A stretch of 64,000 nucleotides of DNA, from the NCBI GenBank assembly GCA_030142905.1, contig JASJOG010000233.1, forward strand, positions 184,501 through 248,500. Direction: 5' to 3'. This document shows positions 45,154 to 57,842 of this stretch, piece after piece. The position numbers and the translations under genes are program-made. How positions within the stretch are numbered: position 1 is the first letter of the stretch; every line of letters begins with the position of its first letter. The DNA is from Heliopora coerulea. Lineage: Eukaryota; Cnidaria; Anthozoa; Scleralcyonacea; Helioporidae. The notes below the pieces were generated by a model. The model saw nothing but the letters and a program-made list of their open reading frames with translations. It ran no database searches and was not told the DNA's origin.

Positions 45154-46395
45154 ATTGGAGGTGAGTTTTTATCCAATTTAAGTGCACGAGATATCCTCGC
45201 GACAACTTAACGCTATCCATGAGGATGGATGTGCAGTGTTTCAATTCTTTTTCAGAATCTTAGTCAGGGTATTATGAAACGATAACTTCACAATTAACCT
45301 ACACTGCCGAAGTCAACTGAAAAATGTTGACTCGAGCGGGATTTGAACTCGCACTATCGGGATACCGGTCCGCCGCTCTACCTGTTGAGCGTTCGATTCA
45401 ACAGGGATTGGAGGCGAGTTTTTATCCAATTTAAGTGCACGAGATATTCTCGCGACAACTTAGCGCTATCCATGAGAATGGATGTGCAGTGTTTCAATTC
45501 TATTTCAGAATCTTCCTCAGGGTATTATGAAACGATAACTTCACAATTAACCTACACTGCCGAAGTCAACTGAAAAATGTTCACTCGAGCGGGATTTCAA
45601 CTCGCACTATCGGGATATTGGTCCGCCGATCTACCTGTTGAGCTATCAAGCCCACAGGGATTGGATGCGAGTTTTTATCGAATTTAAGTGCACGAGATAT
45701 TCTCGCGACAACTTAACGCTATCCATGAGGATGGATGTGCAGTGTTTCAATTCTATTTCAGAATCATCCTCAGGGTATTATGAAACGATAACTTCACAAT
45801 TAACCTACACTGCCGAAGTCAACTGAAAAATGTTGACTCGAGAGGGATTTGAACTCGCACCTTCGGGATACCGGTCCGCCGCTCTACCTTTTTAGCTATC
45901 GAGTCCACAGGGATTGGAGGCGAGTTTTTATCCAATTCAATTGCACGAGATATTCTCGCGACAACTTAACGCTATCCATGAAAATGGATGTGCAGTGTTT
46001 CAATTCTATTTCAGAATCATCCTCAGGGTATTATGAAACGATAACTTCACAATTAACGTACACTGCCGAAGTCAACTGAAAAATGTTGACTCGAGCGGGA
46101 TTTGAACTCGCAAATTCGGGATACCGGTCCGCCGCTCTACCTGTTGAGCTATCGAGTCCACAGGGATTGGAGGCGAGTTTTTATCCTATTTAAGTGCAAG
46201 AGATATTCTCGAGAGAACTTAACGCTATCCATGAGGATGGATGTGCAGTGTTTCAATTCTATTTCAGAATCATATTCAGGGTATTATGAAACGATAACTT
46301 CACAATTAACGTACACTGCCGAAGTCAACTGAAAAATGTTGACTCGAGCGGGATTTCAACTCGCACCTTCGGGATACCGTTCCGCCGCTCTACCT
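45154..46395 (-). repeat. 253-bp satellite block S40 (unit starts 45324, 45577, 45830, 46083, 46336)
   Basis: Four complete units and a head. Unit 45577 starts TGTTCACTCG, and unit 45830 has CTTTTTAGC and CAATTCAATTGC. The same order ends the window (62856-63927). Confidence 0.94.
46087..46158 (-). tRNA. tRNA-like element (AAATTCGGG subtype)
   Basis: Perfect acceptor, D stem, A box and B box. T5 terminator at 46079-46083. Confidence 0.55.
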
Positions 46396-46507
46396 TTAGG
46401 TTAGGTTAATGTTAGGGTTAGGGTTAGATTTAGGGTTAGGGTTAAAGTTAGGGTTAGGATTAGGGTTAGGGTTAGGGTTAGGGTTAGGGTTAGGGTTAGG
46501 GTTAGGG
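46396..46507 (+). repeat. TTAGGG array T40 (family I, shortest complete)
   Basis: About 112 bp, with TTAAAGTTAGGG. Ends before ATTGCAGG. Confidence 0.95.
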
Positions 46508-47243
46508 ATTGCAGGCGAGTTTTTATCCAATTTAAGTGCACGAGATATCCTCGCAACAACTTTACGCTATCCATGAGGATGGATGTGCAGTGTTTCAATT
46601 CTATTTCAGAATCTTAGACAGGGTATTATGAAACGATAACTTCACAATTAACCTACACTGCCGAAGTCAACTGAAAAATGTTGACTCGAGAGGGATTTGA
46701 ACTCGCACTATCGGGATACCGGTCCGCCGCTCTACCTGTTGAGCTATCGAGTCAACAGGGATTGGAGGCGAGTTTTTATCCAATTAAAGTTCACGAGATA
46801 TTCTCGCGACAACTTAACGCTATCCATGAGGATGGATGTGCAGTGTTTCAATTCTATTTCAGAATCATCCTCAGGGTATTATGAAACGATAACTTCACAA
46901 TTAACCTACACTGCCGAAGTCAACTGAAAAATGTTGACTCGAGCGGGATTTGAACTCGCACCTTCGGGATACCGGTCCGCCGCTCTACCTGTTGAGCTAT
47001 TGAGTCCAAAGGGATTGGAGGCGAGTTTTTATCCAATTTAAGTGCATGAGATATTCTCGAGAGAACTTAACGCTATCCATGAGGATGGATGTGCTGTGTT
47101 TCAATTCTATTTCAGAATCATATTCAGGGTATTATGAAACGATAACTTCACAATTAACCTACACTCCCGAAGTCAACTGAAAAATGTTGACTCGAGCGGG
47201 ATTTGAACTCGCACCTTCGGTATACCGGTCCGCCGCCCTACCT
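46508..47243 (-). repeat. 253-bp satellite block S41 (unit starts 46678, 46931, 47184)
   Basis: Counterpart of S20 with offset 25,063. The head ends CCGCCCTACC, a change that breaks a D-stem pair and is inherited by S42, S43, S44, S46 and S47. Confidence 0.94.
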
Positions 47244-47910
47244 TTAGGTTAAGTTAGGGTTAGGGTTAGATTTAGGGTTAGGGTTAGGGTTATGGTTAGG
47301 GTTAGGGTTAGGGTTAGGGAAAGTGTTAGTTTAGGGTTAGGGTTATGGTTAGGCTAAGGGTTTGGGTTAGGTTTAGGGTTAGGGTTAGGGTTACGGTTAG
47401 GATTAGGGTTAGGGTTAGGGTTAGGGTTAGGGTTAGGGTTAGGGTGATGGTTAGGGTTAGGGTTAGGATTAGGGTTAGGGTTAGGGTTAGGGTTAGGTTT
47501 AGGGTTAGTGTTAGTTTAGGGTTAGGGTTAGGGTTTGGGTAAGGGTTAGGGTTAGGGTTAGGGTTAGGGTTATGGTTAAGGTTAGGATTAGGGTTAGGGT
47601 TAGGGTTAGGGTTAGGGTTAGGGTTAGGGTTAGGGTTAGGGTTAGGGTTAGGGTTAGGGTTAGGGGTTAGGGTTAGGGTTAGGGTTAGGGTAAGTGTAAG
47701 TTTAGGGTTAGGGTTATGGTTAGGGTAAGGGTTAGGGTTAGGTTTAGGGTTAGGGTTAGGGTTACGGTTAGGATTATGGTTAGGGTTAGGGTTATAGTTA
47801 GGATTACGGTTATTGTGATGGTTAGTGTTAGGGTTAGGGTTAGGGTTCGGGTGATGGTTAGGGTTAGGGTTAGGGTTAGGTTAGGGTTAGGGTTAGGGTT
47901 ATGGTTAGGG
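47244..47910 (+). repeat. TTAGGG array T41 (family II)
   Basis: First of the ~1.1-kb module series. GGGGTTAGGG and GGTTCGGGTGATGG landmarks as in T20. Confidence 0.95.
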
Positions 47911-48393
47911 ATTAGAAGCGAGTTTTTATCCAATTTAAGTGCACGAGATATTCTCGCGACAACTTAACGCTATCCATGAGGCTGGATGTGCAGTGTTTTA
48001 ATTCTATTTCTTAATCTTTTTCAGGGTATTATGAAACGATAACTTCACAAGTAACTTACACTGCCGAAGTCAACTGAAAAAGGTTGACTCGAGCGGGATT
48101 TGAAATCGCACCTTCGGGATACCGTTCCGCCGCTCTACCTGTTAAGCTATCGAGTCCACAGGGATTGGAGGCGAGTTTTTATCCAATTTAAGTGCACGAG
48201 ATATTCTCGAGAGAACTTAACGCTATCCATGAGGATGGATGTGCTGTGTTTCAATTCTATTTCAGAATCATATTCAGGGTATTATGAAACGATAACTTCA
48301 CAATTAACCTACACTCCCGAAGTCAACTGAAAAATGTTGACTCGAGCGGGATTTGAACTCGCACCTTCGGTATACCGGTCCGCCGCCCTACCT
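47911..48393 (-). repeat. 253-bp satellite block S42 (unit starts 48081, 48334)
   Basis: One complete unit and a head. The unit starts like 24123 (GATTTGAAATCGC, GTTAAGC) and ends like 46931 (GTGCTGTG, CACTCCCG), so it is a hybrid that seeded the ~1.1-kb series. Confidence 0.94.
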
Positions 48394-49000
48394 TTAGGTT
48401 AAGTTAGGGTTAGGGTTAGATTTAGGGTTAGGGTTAGGTTAGGGTTAGGGTTAGGGTTAGGGTTAGGGTTAGGGTTAGGGTTAGGGTTAGGGTTACGGTT
48501 AGGATTAGGGTTAGGGTTAGGGTTAGGGTTAGGGTTAGGGTTAGGGTGATGGTTAGGGTTAGGGTTAGGATTAGGGTTAGGGTTAGGGTTAGGGTTAGGT
48601 TTAGGGTTAGTGTTAGTTTAGGGTTAGGGTTAGGGTTAGGGTAAGGGTTAGGGTTAGGGTTAGGGTTAGGGTTAGGGTTAAGGTTAGGATTAGGGTTAGG
48701 GTTAGGGTTAGGGTTAGGGTTAGGGTTAGGGTTAGGGTTAGGGTTAGGGTTAGGGGTTAGGGTTAGGGTTAGGGTTAGGGTAAGTGTAAGTTTAGGGTTA
48801 GGGTTATGGTTAGGGTAAGGGTTAGGGTTAGGTTTAGGGTTAGGGTTAGGGTTACGGTTAGGATTATGGTTAGGGTTAGGGTTATAGTTAGGATTACGGT
48901 TATTGTGATGGTTAGTGTTAGGGTTAGGGTTAGGGTTCGGGTGATGGTTAGGGTTAGGGTTAGGGTTAGGTTAGGGTTAGGGTTAGGGTTATGGTTAGGG
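48394..49000 (+). repeat. TTAGGG array T42 (family II)
   Basis: Lacks the GGGAAAGTG and GGCTAAGGG segment that T41, T43 and T44 have, explaining the 1,090-bp period here versus 1,144 and 1,138 later. Confidence 0.95.
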
Positions 49001-49483
49001 ATTAGAAGCGAGTTTTTATCCAATTTAAGTGCACGAGATATTCTCGCGACAACTTAACGCTATCCATGAGGCTGGATGTGCAGTGTTTTAATTCTATTTC
49101 TTAATCTTTTTCAGGGTATTATGAAACGATAACTTCACAAGTAACTTACACTGCCGAAGTCAACTGAAAAAGGTTGACTCGAGCGGGATTTGAAATCGCA
49201 CCTTCGGGATACCGTTCCGCCGCTCTACCTGTTAAGCTATCGAGTCCACAGGGATTGGAGGCGAGTTTTTATCCAATTTAAGTGCACGAGATATTCTCGA
49301 GAGAACTTAACGCTATCCATGAGGATGGATGTGCTGTGTTTCAATTCTATTTCAGAATCATATTCAGGGTATTATGAAACGATAACTTCACAATTAACCT
49401 ACACTCCCGAAGTCAACTGAAAAATGTTGACTCGAGCGGGATTTGAACACGCACCTTCGGTATACCGGTCCGCCGCCCTACCT
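49001..49483 (-). repeat. 253-bp satellite block S43 (unit starts 49171, 49424)
   Basis: Same hybrid unit as S42. Private change GAACACGCACC in the head. Confidence 0.94.
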
Positions 49484-50144
49484 TTAGGTTAAGTTAGGGT
49501 TAGGGTTAGATTTAGGGTTAGGGTTAGGGTTAGGGTTAGGGTTAGGGTTAGGGTTAGGGTTAGGGAAAGTGTTAGTTTAGGGTTAGGGTTATGGTTAGGC
49601 TAAGGGTTTGGGTTAGGTTTAGGGTTAGGGTTAGGGTTACGGTTAGGATTAGGGTTAGGGTTAGGGTTAGGGTTAGGGTTAGGGTTAGGGTGATGGTTAG
49701 GGTTAGGGTTAGGATTAGGGTTAGGGTTAGGGTTAGGGTTAGGTTTAGGGTTAGTGTTAGTTTAGGGTTAGGGTTAGGGTTAGGGTAAGGGTTAGGGTTA
49801 GGGTTAGGGTTAGGGTTAGGGTTAAGGTTAGGATTAGGGTTAGGGTTAGGGTTAGGGTTAGGGTTAGGGTTAGGGTTAGGGTTAGGGTTAGGGTTAGGGG
49901 TTAGGGTTAGGGTTAGGGTTAGGGTAAGTGTAAGTTTAGGGTTAGGGTTATGGTTAGGGTAAGGGTTAGGGTTAGGTTTAGGGTTAGGGTTAGGGTTACG
50001 GTTAGGATTATTGTTAGGGTTAGGGTTATAGTTAGGATTACGGTTATTGTGATGGTTAGTGTTAGGGTTAGGGTTAGGGTTCGGGTGATGGTTAGGGTTA
50101 GGGTTAGGGTTAGGTTAGGGTTAGGGTTAGGGTTATGGTTAGGG
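49484..50144 (+). repeat. TTAGGG array T43 (family II)
   Basis: Twin of T46 at offset 3,803, sharing GGATTATTGTTAGG. Confidence 0.95.
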
Positions 50145-50627
50145 ATTAGAAGCGAGTTTTTATCCAATTTAAGTGCACGAGATATTCTCGCGACAACTTA
50201 ACGCTATCCATGAGGCTGGATGTGCAGTGTTTTAATTCTATTTCTTAATCTTTTTCAGGGTATTATGAAACGATAACTTCACAAGTAACTTACACTGCCG
50301 AAGTCAACTGAAAAAGGTTGACTCGAGCGGGATTTGAAATCGCACCTTCGGGATACCGTTCCGCCGCTCTACCTGTTAAGCTATCGAGTCCACAGGGATT
50401 GGAGGCGAGTTTTTATCCAATTTAAGTGCACGAGATATTCTCGAGAGAACTTAACGCTATCCATGAGGATGGATGTGCTGTGTTTCAATTCTATTTCAGA
50501 ATCATATTCAGGGTATTATGAAACGATAACTTCACAATTAACCTACACTCCCGAAGTCAACTGAAAAATGTTGACTCGAGCGGGATTTGAACTCGCACCT
50601 TCGGTATACCGGTCCGCCGCCCTACCT
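50145..50627 (-). repeat. 253-bp satellite block S44 (unit starts 50315, 50568)
   Basis: Same hybrid unit type. Twin of S47. Confidence 0.94.
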
Positions 50628-51282
50628 TTAGGTTAAGTTAGGGTTAGGGTTAGATTTAGGGTTAGGGTTAGGGTTAGGGTTAGGGTTAGGGTTAGGGTTA
50701 GGGTTAGGGAAAGTGTTAGTTTAGGGTTAGGGTTATGGTTAGGCTAAGGGTTTGGGTTAGGTTTAGGGTTAGGGTTAGGGTTACGGTTAGGATTAGGGTT
50801 AGGGTTACGGTTAGGGTTAGGGTTAGGGTTAGGGTGATGGTTAGGGTTAGGGTTAGGATTAGGGTTAGGGTTAGGGTTAGGGTTAGGTTTAGGGTTAGTG
50901 TTAGTTTAGGGTTAGGGTTAGGGTTAGGGTAAGGGTTAGGGTTAGGGTTAGGGTTAGGGTTAAGGTTAGGATTAGGGTTAGGGTTAGGGTTAGGGTTAGG
51001 GTTAGGGTTAGGGTTAGGGTTAGGGTTAGGGTTAGGGGTTAGGGTTAGGGTTAGGGTTAGGGTAAGTGTAAGTTTAGGGTTAGGGTTATGGTTAGGGTAA
51101 GGGTTAGGGTTAGGTTTAGGGTTAGGGTTAGGGTTACGGTTAGGATTATGGTTAGGGTTAGGGTTATAGTTAGGATTACGGTTATTGTGATGGTTAGTGT
51201 TAGGGTTAGGTTTAGGGTTCGGGTGATGGTTAGGGTTAGGGTTAGGGTTAGGTTAGGGTTAGGGTTAGGGTTATGGTTAGGG
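50628..51282 (+). repeat. TTAGGG array T44 (family II)
   Basis: Twin of T47, sharing GGTTTAGGGTTCGGG. T44 alone has an extra GGTTACGG at about 50,805. Confidence 0.95.
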
Positions 51283-52270
51283 ATTAGAAGCGAGTTTTTA
51301 TCCAATTTAAGTGCACGAGATATTCTCGCGACAACTTAACGCTATCCATGAGGCTGGATGTGCAGTGTTTTAATTCTATTTCATAATCTTTTTCAGGGTA
51401 TTATGAAACGATAACTTCACAAGTAACTTACACTGCCGAAGTCAACTGAAAAAGGTTGACTCGAGCGGGATTTGAAATCGCACCTTCGGGATACCGTTCC
51501 GCCGCTCTACCTGTTAAGCTATCGAGTCCACAGGGATTGGAGGCGAGTTTTTATCCAATTTAAGTGCACGAGATATTCTCGAGAGAACTTAACGCTATCC
51601 ATGAGCATGGATGTGCAGTGTTTCAATTCTATTTCAGAATCATCCTCAGGGTATTATGAAACGATAACTTCACAAGTAACTTACACTGCCGAAGTCAACT
51701 GAAAAAGGTTGACTCGAGCGGGATTTGAAATCGCACCTTCGGTATACCGTTCCGCCGCTCTACCTGTTGAGCTATCGAGTCCACAGGGATTGGATGCGAG
51801 TTTTTATCCAATTTAAGTGCACGAGATATTCTCGAGAGAACTTAACGCTATCCATGAGGATGGATGTGCAGTGTTTCAATTCTATTTCAGAATCATCGTC
51901 AGGGTATTATGAAACGATAACTTCACAATTAACCTACACTGCCGAAGTCAACTTAAAAATGTTGACTCGATCGGGATTTGAAATCGCACTTTCGGGATAC
52001 CGGCCAGCCGCTCTACCCGTTGAGCTATCGAGTCCACAGGGATTGGAGGCGAGTTTTTATCCAATTTAAGTGCAAGAGATTTCTCGAGATAACTTAACGC
52101 TATCCAAGAGGATGGATGTGCAGTGTTTCAATTCTATTTCAGAATCATATTCAGGGTATTATGAAACGATAACTTCACAATTAACCTACACTGCCGAAGT
52201 CAACTGAAAAATGTTGACTCGAGCGGGATTTGAACTCGCACCTTCGGGATACCGGTCCGCCTCACTACCT
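51283..52270 (-). repeat. 253-bp satellite block S45 (unit starts 51453, 51706, 51959, 52211)
   Basis: Three units and a head, S22 order, including the 1-bp loss GAGATTTCTCG. Confidence 0.94.
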
Positions 52271-52803
52271 TTAGGTTAGGTTAATGTTAGGGTTAGGGTT
52301 AGATTTAGGGTTAGGGTTAAAGTTAGGGTTAGGGTTAAGGTTAGGGTTAGGGTTAGGGTTAAGGTTAGGGTTAGTGTTAGTTTAGGGTTAGGGTTAGGGT
52401 TAGGGTAAGGGTTAGGTTTAGGTTTAGGGTTAGTGTTATGTTTCGGGTTAGCGTGATGGTTAGGGTTATGGTTAGGGTTAGGGTTAGGGTTAGTGTTAGT
52501 TAAGGGTTAGGGTTATTGTTAGGGTAAGGGTTAGGGTTAGGTTTAGGGTTATGGTTAGGGTTAGGGTAAGGGTTAGGGTTAGGATTAGGGTTAGGGTTAT
52601 GGTTAGGGTTAGGGTTAGGGTTAGGTTAGGGTTAGGGTTAGTGTTAGTTTAGGGATAGGGTTAGGGTTAGGGTAAGGGTTAGGATTAGGTTTAGGGTTAA
52701 GGTTTGGGTTAGGGTTAGGGTTAGGATTAGGGTTAGGGTTCGGGTGATGGTTAGGGTTAGGGTTAGGGTTAGGTTAGGGTTAGGGTTAGGGTTATGGTTA
52801 GGG
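52271..52803 (+). repeat. TTAGGG array T45 (I/II hybrid, duplication junction)
   Basis: Follows T48 from the left (TTAAAGTTAGGG, TTTCGGGTTAGCG, TTAAGGTTTGGG), then at 52,741 switches to the family II ending CGGGTGATGG...ATTAGAAGCG of T42. This is the joint of the 3,803-bp tandem duplication. Confidence 0.95.
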
Positions 52804-53286
52804 ATTAGAAGCGAGTTTTTATCCAATTTAAGTGCACGAGATATTCTCGCGACAACTTAACGCTATCCATGAGGCTGGATGTGCAGTGTTTTAATTCTAT
52901 TTCTTAATCTTTTTCAGGGTATTATGAAACGATAACTTCACAAGTAACTTACACTGCCGAAGTCAACTGAAAAAGGTTGACTCGAGCGGGATTTGAAATC
53001 GCACCTTCGGGATACCGTTCCGCCGCTCTACCTGTTAAGCTATCGAGTCCACAGGGATTGGAGGCGAGTTTTTATCCAATTTAAGTGCACGAGATATTCT
53101 CGAGAGAACTTAACGCTATCCATGAGGATGGATGTGCTGTGTTTCAATTCTATTTCAGAATCATATTCAGGGTATTATGAAACGATAACTTCACAATTAA
53201 CCTACACTCCCGAAGTCAACTGAAAAATGTTGACTCGAGCGGGATTTGAACTCGCACCTTCGGTATACCGGTCCGCCGCCCTACCT
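52804..53286 (-). repeat. 253-bp satellite block S46 (unit starts 52974, 53227)
   Basis: Twin of S43, without its GAACACGC change. Confidence 0.94.
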
Positions 53287-53947
53287 TTAGGTTAAGTTAG
53301 GGTTAGGGTTAGATTTAGGGTTAGGGTTAGGGTTAGGGTTAGGGTTAGGGTTAGGGTTAGGGTTAGGGTTAGGGAAAGTGTTAGTTTAGGGTTAGGGTTA
53401 TGGTTAGGCTAAGGGTTTGGGTTAGGTTTAGGGTTAGGGTTAGGGTTACGGTTAGGATTAGGGTTAGGGTTAGGGTTAGGGTTAGGGTTAGGGTTAGGGT
53501 GATGGTTAGGGTTAGGGTTAGGATTAGGGTTAGGGTTAGGGTTAGGGTTAGGTTTAGGGTTAGTGTTAGTTTAGGGTTAGGGTTAGGGTTAGGGTAAGGG
53601 TTAGGGTTAGGGTTAGGGTTAGGGTTAGGGTTAAGGTTAGGATTAGGGTTAGGGTTAGGGTTAGGGTTAGGGTTAGGGTTAGGGTTAGGGTTAGGGTTAG
53701 GGGTTAGGGTTAGGGTTAGGGTTAGGGTAAGTGTAAGTTTAGGGTTAGGGTTATGGTTAGGGTAAGGGTTAGGGTTAGGTTTAGGGTTAGGGTTAGGGTT
53801 ACGGTTAGGATTATTGTTAGGGTTAGGGTTATAGTTAGGATTACGGTTATTGTGATGGTTAGTGTTAGGGTTAGGGTTAGGGTTCGGGTGATGGTTAGGG
53901 TTAGGGTTAGGGTTAGGTTAGGGTTAGGGTTAGGGTTATGGTTAGGG
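53287..53947 (+). repeat. TTAGGG array T46 (family II)
   Basis: Twin of T43, with one hexamer more on the left and one less later. Confidence 0.95.
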
Positions 53948-54430
53948 ATTAGAAGCGAGTTTTTATCCAATTTAAGTGCACGAGATATTCTCGCGACAAC
54001 TTAACGCTATCCATGAGGCTGGATGTGCAGTGTTTTAATTCTATTTCTTAATCTTTTTCAAAGTATTATGAAACGATAACTTCACAAGTAACTTACACTG
54101 CCGAAGTCAACTGAAAAAGGTTGACTCGAGCGGGATTTGAAATCGCACCTTCGGGATACCGTTCCGCCGCTCTACCTGTTAAGCTATCGAGTCCACAGGG
54201 ATTGGAGGCGAGTTTTTATCCAATTTAAGTGCACGAGATATTCTCGAGAGAACTTAACGCTATCCATGAGGATGGATGTGCTGTGTTTCAATTCTATTTC
54301 AGAATCATATTCAGGGTATTATGAAACGATAACTTCACAATTAACCTACACTCCCGAAGTCAACTGAAAAATGTTGACTCGAGCGGGATTTGAACTCGCA
54401 CCTTCGGTATACCGGTCCGCCGCCCTACCT
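53948..54430 (-). repeat. 253-bp satellite block S47 (unit starts 54118, 54371)
   Basis: Twin of S44. Private TTTTTCAAAGTATT. Confidence 0.94.
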
Positions 54431-55085
54431 TTAGGTTAAGTTAGGGTTAGGGTTAGATTTAGGGTTAGGGTTAGGGTTAGGGTTAGGGTTAGGGTTAGGG
54501 TTAGGGAAAGTGTTAGTTTAGGGTTAGGGTTATGGTTAGGCTAAGGGTTTGGGTTAGGTTTAGGGTTAGGGTTAGGGTTACGGTTAGGATTAGGGTTAGG
54601 GTTAGGGTTAGGGTTAGGGTTAGGGTTAGGGTGATGGTTAGGGTTAGGGTTAGGATTAGGGTTAGGGTTAGGGTTAGGGTTAGGTTTAGGGTTAGTGTTA
54701 GTTTAGGGTTAGGGTTAGGGTTAGGGTAAGGGTTAGGGTTAGGGTTAGGGTTAGGGTTAGGGTTAAGGTTAGGATTAGGGTTAGGGTTAGGGTTAGGGTT
54801 AGGGTTAGGGTTAGGGTTAGGGTTAGGGTTAGGGTTAGGGGTTAGGGTTAGGGTTAGGGTTAGGGTAAGTGTAAGTTTAGGGTTAGGGTTATGGTTAGGG
54901 TAAGGGTTAGGGTTAGGTTTAGGGTTAGGGTTAGGGTTACGGTTAGGATTATGGTTAGGGTTAGGGTTATAGTTAGGATTACGGTTATTGTGATGGTTAG
55001 TGTTAGGGTTAGGTTTAGGGTTCGGGTGATGGTTAGGGTTAGGGTTAGGGTTAGGTTAGGGTTAGGGTTAGGGTTATGGTTAGGG
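54431..55085 (+). repeat. TTAGGG array T47 (family II)
   Basis: Twin of T44. Confidence 0.95.
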
Positions 55086-56073
55086 ATTAGAAGCGAGTTT
55101 TTATCCAATTTAAGTGCACGAGATATTCTCGCGACAACTTAACGCTATCCATGAGGCTGGATGTGCAGTGTTTTAATTCTATTTCATAATCTTTTTCAGG
55201 GTATTATGAAACGATAACTTCACAAGTAACTTACACTGCCGAAGTCAACTGAAAAAGGTTGACTCGAGCGGGATTTGAAATCGCACCTTCGGGATACCGT
55301 TCCGCCGCTCTACCTGTTAAGCTATCGAGTCCACAGGGATTGGAGGCGAGTTTTTATCCAATTTAAGTGCACGAGATATTCTCGAGAGAACTTAACGCTA
55401 TCCATGAGCATGGATGTGCAGTGTTTCAATTCTATTTCAGAATCATCCTCAGGGTATTATGAAACGATAACTTCACAAGTAACTTACACTGCCGAAGTCA
55501 ACTGAAAAAGGTTGACTCGAGCGGGATTTGAAATCGCACCTTCGGTATACCGTTCCGCCGCTCTACCTGTTGAGCTATCGAGTCCACAGGGATTGGATGC
55601 GAGTTTTTATCCAATTTAAGTGCACGAGATATTCTCGAGAGAACTTAACGCTATCCATGAGGATGGATGTGCAGTGTTTCAATTCTATTTCAGAATCATC
55701 GTCAGGGTATTATGAAACGATAACTTCACAATTAACCTACACTGCCGAAGTCAACTTAAAAATGTTGACTCGATCGGGATTTGAAATCGCACTTTCGGGA
55801 TACCGGCCAGCCGCTCTACCCGTTGAGCTATCGAGTCCACAGGGATTGGAGGCGAGTTTTTATCCAATTTAAGTGCAAGAGATTTCTCGAGATAACTTAA
55901 CGCTATCCAAGAGGATGGATGTGCAGTGTTTCAATTCTATTTCAGAATCATATTCAGGGTATTATGAAACGATAACTTCACAATTAACCTACACTGCCGA
56001 AGTCAACTGAAAAATGTTGACTCGAGCGGGATTTGAACTCGCACCTTCGGGATACCGGTCCGCCTCACTACCT
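55086..56073 (-). repeat. 253-bp satellite block S48 (unit starts 55256, 55509, 55762, 56014)
   Basis: Twin of S45. Confidence 0.94.
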
Positions 56074-56600
56074 TTAGGTTAGGTTAATGTTAGGGTTAGG
56101 GTTAGATTTAGGGTTAGGGTTAAAGTTAGGGTTAGGGTTAAGGTTAGGGTTAGGGTTAGGGTTAAGGTTAGGGTTAGTGTTAGTTTAGGGTTAGGGTTAG
56201 GGTTAGGGTAAGGGTTAGGTTTAGGTTTAGGGTTAGTGTTATGTTTCGGGTTAGCGTGATGGTTAGGGTTATGGTTAGGGTTAGGGTTAGGGTTAGGGTT
56301 AGTGTTAGTTAAGGGTTAGGGTTATTGTTAGGGTAAGGGTTAGGGTTAGGTTTAGGGTTATGGTTAGGGTTAGGGTAAGGGTTAGGGTTAGGATTAGGGT
56401 TAGGGTTATGGTTAGGGTTAGGGTTAGGGTTAGGTTAGGGTTAGGGTTAGTGTTAGTTTAGGGATAGGGTTAGGGTTAGGGTAAGGGTTAGGATTAGGTT
56501 TAGGGTTAAGGTTTGGGTTAGGGTTAGGGTTAGGATTAGGGTTAGGGTTAGGGTGATGGTTAGGGTTAGGGTTAGTGTTAGGTTAGGGTTAGGGTTAGGG
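56074..56600 (+). repeat. TTAGGG array T48 (family I)
   Basis: Intact parent form of the left part of T45, ending with the family I junction. Closely related to T22. Confidence 0.95.
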
Positions 56601-57842
56601 ATTGGAGGCGAGTTTTTATCCAATTTAAGTGCACGAGATATCCTCGCGACAACTTAACGCTATCCATGAGGATGGATGTACAGTGTTTCAATTCTTTTTC
56701 AGAATCTTAGTCAGGGTATTATGAAACGATAACTTCACAATTAACCTACACTGCCGAAGTCAACTGAAAAATGTTGACTCGAGCGGGATTTGAACTCGCA
56801 AATTCGGGATACCGGTCCGCCGCTCTACCTGTTGAACTATCGAGTCAACAGGGATTGGAGGCGAGTTTTTATCCAATTTAAGTTCACGAGATATTCTCGC
56901 GACAACTTAGCGCTATCCATGAGAATGGATGTGCAGTGTTTCAATTCTATTTCAGAATCTTCCTCAGGGTATTATGAAACGATAACTTCACAATTAACCT
57001 ACACTGCCGAAGTCAACTGAAAAATGTTGACTCGAGCGGGATTTGAACTCGCACTATCGGGATACCGGTCCGCCGCTCTACCTGTTTAGCTATCAAGCCC
57101 ACAGGGATTGGATGCGAGTTCTTATCGAATTTAAGTGCACGAGATATTCTCGCGACAACTTAACGCAATCCATGAGGATGGATGTGCAGTGTTTCAATTC
57201 TTTTTCAGAATCTTAGTCAGGGTATTATGAAACGATAACTTCACAATTAACCTACACTGCCGAAGTCAACTGAAAAATGTTGACTCGAGAGGGATTTCAA
57301 CTCGCACCTTCGGGATATTGGTCCGCCGATCTACCTGTTGAGCTATCAAGCCCACAGGGATTGGATGCGAGTTTTTATCGAATTTAAGTGCACGAGATAT
57401 TCTCGCGACAACTTAACGCTATCCATGAGGATGGATGTGCAGTGTTTCAATTCTATTTCAGAATCATCCTCAGGGTATTATGAAACGATAACTTCACAAT
57501 TAACCTACACTGCCGAAGTCAACTGAAAAATGTTGACTCGAGCGGGATTTGAACTCGCAAATTCGGGATACCGGTCCGCCGCTCTACCTGTTGAGCTATC
57601 GAGTCCACAGGGATTGGAGGCGAGTTTTTATCCTATTTAAGTGCAAGAGATATTCTCGAGAGAACTTAACGCTATCCATTAGGATGGATGTGCAGTGTTT
57701 CAATTCTATTTCAGAATCATATTCAGGGTATTATGAAACGATAACTTCACAATTAACGTACACTGCCGAAGTCAACTGAAAAATGTTGACTCGAGCGGGA
57801 TTTGAACTCGCACCTTCGGGATACCGTTCCGCCGCTCTACCT
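56601..57842 (-). repeat. 253-bp satellite block S49 (unit starts 56771, 57024, 57277, 57530, 57783)
   Basis: Four complete units and a head, counterpart of S23. Unit 57024 has GTTCTTATCG. Confidence 0.94.
57534..57605 (-). tRNA. tRNA-like element (AAATTCGGG subtype)
   Basis: Perfect acceptor, D stem, A and B boxes. T5 terminator at 57526-57530. Confidence 0.55.

Larger units (their letters stand above)
48939..52741. repeat. 3,803-bp tandem duplication, copy 1
   Basis: Landmarks recur at exactly 3,803: CGGGTGATGG C at 48938 and 52741, unit starts 49171/52974, 50315/54118, 51453/55256, 51706/55509. End points are approximate within array sequence. Confidence 0.9.
52742..56544. repeat. 3,803-bp tandem duplication, copy 2
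   Basis: Second copy, directly following. One private difference is AAAGTATTATG at about 54,060. Copies are nearly identical, so the event is recent. Confidence 0.9.
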
